Source: Sinonovacula constricta (taxonomy: Eukaryota; Mollusca; Bivalvia; Cardiida; Solecurtidae). From it: DNA of 64,000 nt. Both the position numbers and the translations under genes were made by a program. The stretch's first letter is position 1; each line of letters opens with the position of its first letter. The notes under the pieces were generated by a model. It had not been told where the DNA came from. It did not search any database and saw only the letters and a list, made by a program, of their open reading frames with translations. The DNA is taken from NCBI GenBank assembly GCA_007844125.1, contig CM017573.1, positions 9,399,052 to 9,463,051 on the forward strand, written 5' to 3'. Below are positions 22,701-34,700 of this stretch, in pieces.

Positions 22701-25700
22701 TCAAGAGATCTTACCACAGCAGATAATTAGGAGACATAACCACAGTGGGTTATCAGGAGACCTAACCACAGTGGGTTATCAAGAGATCTTACCACAGCAG
22801 ATAATTAGGAGACATAACCACAGTGGGTTATCAGGAGACCTAACCACAGTGGGTTATCAAGAGATCTTACCACAGCAGGCTGTCAGGAGACCAAACAACA
22901 TCGTGTTTTCAGGAGACCTAACCATAGCAGGTTATCAGGAGACCTAACCACAGTGGGCTGTCAGGAGACCTAACCACAGCATGTTTCCAGGAGACCTAAC
23001 CACAGCGGGTTATCAGGAGACCTAACCATAGTGGGTTATCAGGAGACCTAACCACAGTGGGTTATCAGGAGACCTTACCACAGTGGGTTATCAAGAGACC
23101 TTACCGCAGCAGGTTGTCAGGAGACTTAACCACATCGGGTTATCAAGAGACCTAACCACAGTGGGTTATCAAGAGACCTAACCACAGCATATTGCCAGGA
23201 GACCTTACCACAGCAGATTATCAGGAGACCTAACCACAGTAGGTTATCAGGAGACCTAACCACAGTGGGTTATCAAGAGACCTAACCACAGCAGATTATC
23301 AGGAGACCTAACCACAGTGGGTTATCAGGAGACCTAACCACATCAGATTGTCAGGAGACCTAACCACATCGGGTTATTAGGAGACCTTACCACAGCGTGT
23401 TATCAGGAGACCTTACCACAGCGTGTTGCCAGGAGACCTAACCACAGCGGGTTATCAGGAGACCTAACCACAGCGTGTTGTCAGGAGACCTAACCACAGT
23501 GGATTATCAGGAGACTTAACCACAGCAGAGTATCAGGAGACCTAACCACAGTGGATTATCAAGAGATCTTACCATAACAGGCTGTCTTCAGACGTTACCA
23601 CATCGGGTTATTAGGAGACCTAACCAAAGCGGATTATCAGGAGACCTAACCATAGCGGGTGATTAGGAGACCTAACCAAAGCGGATTATCAGGAGACCTA
23701 ACCATAGCGGGTGATTAGGAGACCTAACCATAGCGGGTTATCAGGAGACCTAACCATAGCGGGTTATCAGGAGACCTAACCATACCAGGTTATCAGGAGA
23801 CCTAACCATAGCGGGTGATTAGGAGACCTTACCACATCGGGTTTGCAGGAGACCTAACCACAGCGTGTTGCCAAGAGACCTAACCACAGCAGATTGTCTT
23901 CAGACCTAACCACAGCTTGTTGCCAGGAGACCTAACTAATGAAAGGATTTCATCCACATTACACAGAATTGTTAATCTAATCGTAACAGATTTAATAAGT
24001 GTAAAAACCATGTCCCAACAAAAATGTTTTCAGGGGTGGGGTGTGTAAGGGTGGACATCCATCACCCTACCCCCACCCCCCGCCCCCCAGTACAAGTATT
24101 TATATTTAATGTAAACTGTTATCAATCAGATATTTTCTTTACAACAGTATTCTGATTTCTATTATTACTTAAAATAAAAAACCCGGTTGAAGATTAGGAT
24201 ATCATGTTTTATAATGTTTTTAATTATTTACTGCATCATGATGGTTCTGCATTTTCACATTTATGCTTTTCAACATTTTTATTTCAACAATTTGACATAT
24301 GCATGTATAATGTTTGCTATAAAAGTTTTGGAGATATTTACTTTAAGCTCACCTGAGCACAACGTGCTCAAGGGGACCTTTTGTGATACCGCTTCGTCCG
24401 GCGTCCGTCGGCCGTCGTAGACCGTCGTCAACATTTAGCTTGTGAACACACTACAGACCACAGTTTTTATCCAATATTTATCAAACTTAGTGAATGTTTG
24501 TCTGCATGAAATCTTGTGTTAAGTTGTTATTGGGTCACCTGGGGTCAAAGACCACATTTATAGCACAATCTTCACCAAACTTAGAATGTTTGTCTGCATT
24601 AAATCTTGGATGAGTTCATTATTGGGTCACATGGGGTCAAAAAGTAGGTCACTAAGTCAAATCTTAGCAAAAGCTTGTGAACACTCTAGAGGCCCCAATT
24701 ATGGCCCAATCTTCACCAAATTTGATCAGAATGTTTGCCTGCATGAAATCTTGGATGAGTTCATAACTGGGTCATGTGGGGTCACTAAATAGGTCACTAG
24801 GTCAAATCTTGGAAAAACCGTGTCAACACACTAGAGACCACATTTATAGCACAATCTTCACCAAACTTAGTCAGAATGTTTGTCTGCATTAAATCTTGGA
24901 CTAGTTCATTATTGGGTCACGTGTGGTCAAAAAGTAGGTCACTAGGTCAAATCTTATCAAAAGCTTGTGAACACACTAGAGGCCCCAATTATGGCCCAAT
25001 CTTCACCAAACTTGATCAGAATGTTTGCCTGCATGAAATCTTGGATGAGTTTATAACTGGGTCATTGGAGGTCAATAAGTAGATCACTCGATCAAATCTT
25101 AGAAAAAGCTTATGAACACACTAGAGACCACATTTATAGCCCAATATTCACCAAACTTAGTCAGAATGTTTGTCTGCATGAACTCTTAAATGAGTTCCTT
25201 ATTGGGTCACATGGGGTCAAAAAAGAGGTCACTAGGTCAAAACTTAGAAAAGGCATGTGAACACACTTGAGGCCACATTCATAGCCCAATCTTCACAAAA
25301 CTTGATCAGATTGTTTGTCTGCATGAAATCTTGGATGACTATATTATTGGGTCACGTGGGGTTAAAAAATAGGTCACTAGGTCACATTTTAAAAAAAAAA
25401 TCCTGAAAACACTTAGAAAAACACATTGATGGCCCAGTCTTCACCAAACTTGGCCAGAATGTTTACCGGTATGAAATCTTAAATATGTTTTGAAGTGGGT
25501 CATGTGGATTCAGTAGGTTACTTGGTAAAATTCTAGAAAATGTTATCAACCCAGTGGCCACACTAATGGTCCAATCTTCACCAAAGATTTCTAAAGTAAA
25601 TAACACTTAATTACTTGATGCCAGATTTGAGTCTACTAAAAGCCTGTGTCATCAGGTGAGCGATTAAGGGCCACCATGGCCCTCTTGTTACGATTTTACT

Positions 25701-28700
25701 AGTACATATATTTTAACACTGAATAAGTAAGACCATGTTTATTTATATGCTATATTTACAGTCATAAGTAAACAACAAACCGGTCGCAATAGCTCAGGTG
25801 GTAAAGCGTCGGCTTGCAGATCGGGAGGTTGTGGGTTCGAACCCCGGCCGGGTCAAACCAAAGACTTTAAAGTTGGTAGTAGTGGCTTCCCTCCTAACGC
25901 TCGGTGCTAAGGGGACAGCATTACGCCTGACCCACGGGTGTCAGTATAATGGACTGGCCGGGTTCATTCCCTGGGCACCTCATAAATGCCCCTATGTTAT
26001 AATGATAGAAATGTCGCTGCGCAGTATCGGCAAAAAATGCCCCCTAATCACACAACAAACTGTCCGAGAATTTTACACCTTTCTTTGATGGCTTGGTCAG
26101 CCAGTGTCTTCACACTTTATCACTTACGTAATCTGCCAGTCATGATGCTACTGTCATTTTATCATAACAAAGCCACGTGGGCCATATGAATGGAAACTAA
26201 TTGATGTTATTTAGTTATATGTAATATTTAATCTACTTAAAGATTTTGGCTTCTGGTTACATTTTTTCAGTCAAATTTTAAGATCTTCCATATTATAAAC
26301 TGTTTATGTAAAATATTGTTTTCTGGCCACAGAGGCAGCTTCCAATTTACAAAAAAAAAATGTATTTTAAAGGATAATATGTATTGAAGCTGGGCCGAGC
26401 GCTGGTAATTGAATTGACCCTAAGCCCAAATAATGGTGATAGGGCCTAAATGGCCCTCAGGGTCGTTATTCTGCCACCAATCATCTGCTTTGCTAAATAT
26501 TTTCATTTGATTGATGACTAATCTGTTTAATGTAAAGACAAGGTTAAACAAATGTCGTAATATAGACAGAGACTAATAAGAGTCAGTTGAAACCCTGGTT
26601 TTGCAGTGTTTGACATGTAGAGTAACTAATTTGATTACAATTATGAGCTGAGAACAGAGTGGCAAAAGTATGTTATTATTAAATTCAAAACAATACTGTC
26701 TTATTTGAAGTTGACACCAATTGTGTTGATGTGTGGCAGGTCTGTATTTGATAAGTAGAGTCGCAGACTTGTAAATCCTCGTAAATATTGTGCCATTCAC
26801 CACATGGGTTTAGGTTATACTCATGGGCTAATTTTTTCATGTGTGTTCTGCCCAGACATGTGTCTTGAATTTTGCTTCACATTACTATAATGACCACAGT
26901 CGGGTCGCTGCGATGTACTTCAATGACATTTTCTTTTCCATTTCTTTTCAGGACGTGTCAGGACACCCAAGACATCAGGGAATCCTCAGATGAGCTCAAT
27001 GCTATTCCCGAGTTACAAGCAGTCCCCGCACAGTTAAAATCGGCTCTGGAAAATATAAACAAAGCTATTAAAGTATTAGATGAACATCTTGCTAATATTA
27101 CAAAACATGGAAACAGTTTTCTTAATGATCTGGAAGTGTACGCTAAGGAACTCCTGTTGCGAATTGAGGAGCTAAAAGAGAAGAGTAAGAAGGATATCAA
27201 AAGTAAACAAGAAAAGCTTCTTGCTGTCGCCAGACAACACCGACAGGCGTGTGCTTTAACTAAAGAAGAAATAAACCGATGTTTAGACAAAATTACAAAG
27301 TCAAAAGAGTGGAAAGCCAACACGTTTGTCCTTAAAAAGAAGGGTCAGACAATTGCTTCAAAAGTTGATGCTCTTTATAAGGAGTCGGACATACTAATAA
27401 AGGGACATCAATTCGACTTCATGACAGAAATGAAGATATTTGACTCCCTGAGCTGTTTCAGTTCCCTTGTTAAGGAAGTCAGCAAAAAGACACAAGATAT
27501 CAGCTCACAGGGTGCTGTTGGAGGTGAATCAGACATACCACTACAGGAAATAGTAAGGAGTCGAGCAGACCGTCAAGTAGAGAGACCAGTGGAGAAACAG
27601 AAAGATAGGCGAGTGGTGAGACCAGAAAAGAAACACATCAATGTCAGGATTCCAGAGGATAAGAATACATGTTCCAGCAGGGGTTGCTGTCATCTCGATG
27701 ATGGAAGCCTGATGGTAGCTGATAACTATAATAGAAGACTGAAGTGTGTAGACCCGTTAAGTAGCAAGGTAACCAAGTTCTGCGATATAGATGGACAGCC
27801 AACAGATGTATGCTGTATTGGTCCACAAGAGGTAGTAGTAAGTATACTTTTCATGTCTCTTTGGTGATTTAGTTTAGATGTATACTATCATGTATTATAT
27901 CGACTCTAAATATTCCTACAATAAAATAAATTCAATTAAAATAAATATAAGTAAAACAGTTGCATGTGCATGATTATTGTAATGACCGGTCTGGTCAAGT
28001 TTATATTATATAACAGCATTCTCCACAACAAGCTTAATTGGGCGTCCATGGTTTAGTTGTTTAGACATTGGATTTTGGATCAGAGGGTCCCACATTCGAA
28101 TCCCTTTCGAACCCCCAAAACAGACCATGCAATGCAAGTCCTTCAGCAAGACTATATTCTGCACAGTGGTGTGTGTACTTAGTACTTGAGTACTGGTTCT
28201 ACCCAGAAACTTTCCCAACTGACTGTAAACAAATTTTTAAAACTAAACCAAAATTATATATATATATATATCCTTATATTAGGTTAGCAAGGGAGCTATA
28301 CCCCAGCCATTTTAACGACAGGTATGTCGCAGCCCGGGATCGAACCTAGAGCCTCCTAGAGTCGGTTACCAATGATGTTACTGGGTCCAGTAGGCCCACT
28401 TGAGACAACCTATAAGAACTGATAAAATATTGTCAAAATGCAAAACATTAAATGGGTTATTTAAGTCCCTCTTAGGGATTTGGGATGGGATTTGCCGGCA
28501 TTTTTACCAATATTGTGCAGCGATATTTCTATCATTATAGCACAGGGGCACTTATGAGGTGCCCAGGGAATGAACCCGGCCGGACCATTATACTGACACC
28601 GACGAGTCAGGCGTAATGCTGTCCTCTTAGCCCAGAGCGTTAAAAGTGAAGCCACTTCAAAAGTCTTTGGTTTGACCCGGCCGGGGTTTGAACACGCTAC

Positions 28701-31700
28701 CTCCCGAACCGCAAGCCGACGCTCTACCACCTAAGCTAATGCGGCCGGTTGGTCCCTTACAACCCAAAAGTCAAATAACAAATACAGAGAAAAGTGCCAT
28801 CTTCATTTTATACTGAATTGGCCATGTTTCTCACAGTTATAATTAATCAGGTACAGATGCCTTTCAAATAAATTAAGAAGAAAATTAAATTGCCCATTTA
28901 ATAAAAGTGATTGAATAACTAAAAATAGAAACACAGATCATTAGGAAATGTCCTTTTCAAAAGGAATTGTTTATGTGTTATTAGTAGTTGGTTCATACTG
29001 AGAAAGGAAATGCGATGTCATGTTTTTAGCTCACCTGAGCTGATGCTAATTAGGGATCTACATTTGTATGGAAGGTAATTTTCTAATTACTATTTCTAAC
29101 TTTCAATACACGGATTTGTCACTTCAAATGTCAATTTTTAAATTGCAACATCACACATGCTAAATACCTCTATCTAATTACATCCTTACCTTTATATATC
29201 ACATGAAAATGTTCAAATTTCATCATTACCTTTATACAATTTCACATTTCCCGCATATATCCGGAGTGATACGACCTGGCAAAATTCTGTTACCGGTACA
29301 CTGTATTGAGTTTGAACCCAAGACCTCCACCGTAATCAGATGCTCTACCACCTGGTCTACCCGAGCTTTTAACCTTCCTTATTTTTAGCCAGGCATTAAC
29401 TGGACAGAACCACCAGTAGCTAGCCTATTCCTGCTTCACAGGGTTCTCTGAAGAACCCCTTCTGACGCCACTAAAAATCTGGAAAAATCCCATTACCGAG
29501 GTCGGGGGTCGAACCTAAGACCTGCCTTGAGGTAGGTGCTCTAGCAACTGAGCTGCATGGGCACCTGACTCTAGGGAATGCATACTCACAACATCGCGTA
29601 CCCCTGTTGATGTAGTTATATTCCAAAGAATTGTAAGCAAATCCGAATGCGAATGACATAGTATGTTCTTCTGGAAACGTCCGTTAACAAAAACTTATAA
29701 TTATAGTAAAATCACTTGCAGAATTTTAATATAAACATTAATAACTACTTTGGGCAAAAGGTAACTTGTTCAATTTGACGCCAAATAACGTTAGCTGTTT
29801 TCTATTGGATCACATTTAAATAATCATTTATGATTCTGTTCTATTTTAAACTTATGATATTCCGTTTTATTTTTAGCTCACCTGAGCACAATGTGCTCAA
29901 GGGGAGCTTTTGTGATACCGCTTCGTCTGTCATTCGTCGTCAACATTTTACCTTGTGAACACACTAGAGGCCACAATTTTTATCCAATCTTCATCAAACT
30001 TAGTCAGAATATTTGTCTGCATGAAATCTTGGAGGAGTTCAATATTGGATCACCTGGGGTCAAAAAGTAGGTCACGAGGTCAAATTTTAGGAAAAACTGG
30101 TGAACACACTAGAGACCACATTTATAGTCCAATCTTCACCAAACTTAGTCAAAATGTTTGTCTGCATGAAATCTTGGAGGTGTTCGTAACTGGGTCAAGT
30201 GGGGTCAAAAAGTAGGTCACTAGGTCAAATCTTTAAAAAAGCTTTTGAACACACTAGAGGCCACATTTGTAGCCCAATCTTAACCAAACTTGGTCAGAAT
30301 GTTTGTCTACATGAAATCTTGGATGAGTACGTAACAGGGTCACGTGGGGTCAAAAAGTAGGTCACTAGGTTAAATTTTTGAAAAAGCTTGTGAACACACT
30401 AGAGGCCACATATATAGCCCAATCTTCACCAAACTTGGTCAGAATGTTTGTCTGCATGAAATCTTGGAAGAGTTCGTAACTGGGTCACGTGGGGTCAAAA
30501 AGGAGGTCCCTAGGTCAAATCTTAGAAAAAGCTTTTGAACACACTAGAGACCACATTTATAGCCCAATCTTCACCAAACTTGGTCAGAATGTTTGTCTGC
30601 AAAAAATCTTGAATGACTTTGTAACTGGGTCACGTGGAGTCTAAAAGTAGGTCACTAGGTCAAATCTTTAAAAAAGCTTGTGAACACACTAGAGGCCACA
30701 TTAATAGCCCAATCTTAACCAAACCTGGTCAGAATGTTTGTCTGCATAAAATCTTGGATGAGTTCGTAACTGGGTCACGTGGGGTCAAAACGTAGGTCAC
30801 TAGGTCAAATCTTAAAAAAATGCTTGTAAACACACTAGAGGCTACATTTATAGCCCAATCTTCACCAATCTTGGTCAGAATGTTTGTCTGCATGAAATCT
30901 CGGAGGAGTTTGTAACTGGGTTACGTGGGGTCAAAAAGTAGGTCACTAGGTCAAATCTTAAAAAAAAGCTTGTGAACACACTAGAGGCCACATTTATAAC
31001 CCAATCTTCACCAAACTTGGTCAAAATGTTTGTCTGCATGAAATCTTAAATGAATTCCTTATTGGGTCATATGGGGACAAAAAAGAGGTCACTAGGTCAA
31101 AACTTAGAAAAGTTTTTGAACACACTAGAGGCCACATTTATAGCCCAATCTTCTCCAAACTTGGTCAAAATGTTTGTCTACATGAAATCCTGGATGAGTT
31201 TGTTATTGGGTCATGTGGGGTCAAAAAATAGGTCACTAGGTTACATTTTAGAAAAACCTTATGAAAACACTTAAGAGGCTACATTGATGGCCCAGTCTTC
31301 ACCAAACTTGACCAGCATGTTTGCCAGTATGAAATTTTACATATGTTTTGAAGTGAATCATGTGGATTCAGTAGGTTACTTGGTAAAATTCTAGAAAATG
31401 TTATCAACCCAGTGGCCACACTAATGGTCCAATCTTCACCAAAGATTTCTAAAGTAAATAACTCTTAATTACTTGATGCCAGGTTTGAGCCTACGTAAAG
31501 TCTGTGTCATCAGGTGAGCGATTAAGGGACATCATGGCCTTCTTGTTAGTTTAGTGACGTCTATATTTATGTGGTACCGCCACCTTGCGTCTGAATGTTG
31601 GCAGTTCTTAACTTGTACATTAGTAATTTGTGACTTGAAAATTGTGACTTTGAGATTTGTAACTTGTAAATTGTAAGCGAACATAAAATTTGTGACGTCA

Positions 31701-34700
31701 CTACTTTCGTCATAACTTATAGAAAATATCAGCGCTTGGACATTTTGTATTCAAATAGATCGTTTTTCTTTTCATTGCTTGCATTTGTGAAACTCGTCAG
31801 GAAGTGCGAAGTTAGAGATCTGTAAAACCGGTTTAAGCAACCCAGTCGGTCCATATTGCCGACTGACCGTTCCAAGGCGGTAACTGTCGGGTTTGCTCTT
31901 TTCGTTAAATGACTCATCACAAATTTGTTCTTACTTTTCGCTTGCCTTGAATGTGAAATACCTTTGTTCTGTGCCTTTTTGGAGTTTGGTATATGTTGCA
32001 ATGCTCATAGGACTTTTTCATATATTCGTATTGATAATTGTGACTTGAGATTTGTAATTTCCAAATTGTATACGAGAGATATGAATTAGATACATATAAA
32101 AACGAACTTGTTTGTGCAAACAAACAGCAAATTTAAGCAAATGCAGTGTTGCAATTGGCAAATTAGAAATTGAATATTGGCGGATATCCCCTTCCATACA
32201 TTTGAATCACCGTTTGTATACTTGTATGCGGAATTGCCTGATTTTATTGTAATGGTAACAAAACTATTTTAGGTACCAGAACTGAGCTTGAACTTGTGGT
32301 CATTTATAGTCATGATTGTGATATATTCAGCACAAAGTAGGACAAATCATGACACGTAGGGAAACTGTACCGACCAGTATTCGAGAAAACAACCAAATGT
32401 TCTTACGTTATAGTATAAGAACAATTAACATTGATCTTAAGGTCTGATTACCGATTGTTCTGGCTGAACATATTCAAAATATGTCATATTCATACCCTAC
32501 GTGACGTATTTGAACCAACGTTACAATTAGATTGCCGTCATTCGGCGTGCGTTCGGGAAGGTAGGTGAGAAGCAGATGTGCGTTAATTTCCAAGATTGAG
32601 ATATTATATTATTAGGGATGTTAACGAATATTCGAATATTCGAATATCAAGTCGCTATTCGAATAGAGATTTTGGGATTCGAATATTTTATCATTTTTAT
32701 TCCACTTTTGTTAAGTTCGAAGGAACATTGAAAATACATTTCTTTAGTTGATCGTAGTGTCCCCAGCGACTTAAGACGCTAGCGATATGTAATCGCGTTC
32801 ACTCTAAGATAGAGGGGGGGGGGGGGGGGTGGGTCATGTCTCCTGATAACGAATTGCCATCTGATTGCAATTACGTAACACTGACTCTACCCAGCTTCGG
32901 TCGGGATAGTGTGTAATAAATACATTATATAAGGCTATACTTATTGATAACAGTCCAACAGAAGCTGAGAACGTCTTTTATTTTTTGGAAAGCACAACTA
33001 GATCACTGTCAAACAAACTTTAATTGCAAAGACTTTCTGTTTTTGTCACTCTACTTCATACTTGTTATTTTATTCCTATATAATACCGCGACATCTGTTA
33101 TTTTTTGTCACCGCGATTTTCTGTTCTTTGTTTTTGCTTCGTTCTCTCCAAATAACAAAAATGTAAATCTACATACTTTTTTAATTGTTCGTCATAGGTT
33201 TACTTAACACACTTAAAACTCACGAGCTTACAATTTTAATCATTCTTTATATATATATTTGTTGGTACTTCATCAATTTATCAAAAGTCAGGTAATCTTG
33301 ACACTAGCCAATCGCAGTAATTATCGTCATCAAATGGTTTTGTTTACATTCACCTTTCACCCATAGGCATTTGGCGAGCAGGTTCGTAATTGTCATTTGT
33401 GTATTGGTAACTAAATGTCTCTAATTGACATGTTATGGCTTCGGATTAACGCCCTTAGCGATATCAGCCAATCACAATTAAACATCAATCCGACCACCAA
33501 CCAATCAAGACCGTTAATTGGCTGTACACTTGAGCGATTGTGTATTGGTAACTAAATGTTTCTTATTGACATGTTATGGCTTCGGATTAACGCCCTTAGC
33601 GATATCAGCCAATCACAATTAAACATCAATCCGACCACCAACCAATCAAGACCCTTAATTGGCTGTACACTTGAGCAATTTTCCTTCATAAAACCTTCGT
33701 GGTTTTGCCTAATTGTCTTACAGTCGATCCAGTATCACCCGCATTTTGTCCTTTTGAAAATGCCGCCTTTAATCATTAATGTATTTTATAAGGTTAGTTC
33801 ACAGAACATAATTAACTGTTTGTTGTTATACATTGTTTGCGGTTAGTAGAGTAAAATATTAAAATTGTGAGCTATTTTGCATGTGCTGTACAGTTTCATC
33901 TAATAAAATTATGATATGGTTTTATTAAATCGATAAGTAGCCCCTTAAATGCGTCATATGTTAATACAAATAAGTAATTATTTCACAAAATGCCTTTAAA
34001 TTGTAAAGGTTATTACACGAAGTACAACACGTAACAAAAAGACACCCAAGTTTAAGGTGACTAATGAATAATGTATATATTATACGGGACTTTGCAGGTC
34101 GTCTTAACATTGATTGGTTACTTTTTAGTTTTTATAAGAGTTTCAATAATAATGATAATAATAATAATAATTGTTAAGTAGCAATGACATTGTTTACGCA
34201 TTTACTGGCATTCTTCACTGACAGTATTTTCTTGCAAACCAAACTACCGCTGACCAAGTAAAGAAACGCCCCGTCTGGTCCTTTACTATAAACAGGATAA
34301 TGGCGGATTCATAATATTGCCGTTTGTATTTAAAAAAGAAGAAATCGTCGTTTTAAAATTAAATGCTATGCTAAAATCATAAATCTACCGCCGCTTCTGC
34401 ATTAAGTAAGGCTAGCAATGTTAATTGTGGTCAGAAATAAACATTTTACAATGAATAAACACATTGAATGTAATGGAAAATTACCGTGTTATATGCCACT
34501 ATGATATAAATTCGTTCCGAATATTCGAATATGATTCGAATACACGTTCCGAATATTCGAATATCGTTTTGGGATTCGATTTACATAGGAACCTTATGGG
34601 TAGTGCAAGTTTAGGGTCACTATGAGTGTCCGTCTGGTCAAGGTCACTGTTGCAAAGAATATATTTCCTTGATTTAGGAAACATGGCCCTGGTAAGCGGA

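Noticed and set aside
26872..26951. Frame extension upstream of exon 2
   Set aside because: It is V1 SINE tail plus pyrimidine tract. The acceptor at 26951 joins B-box 2 exactly.
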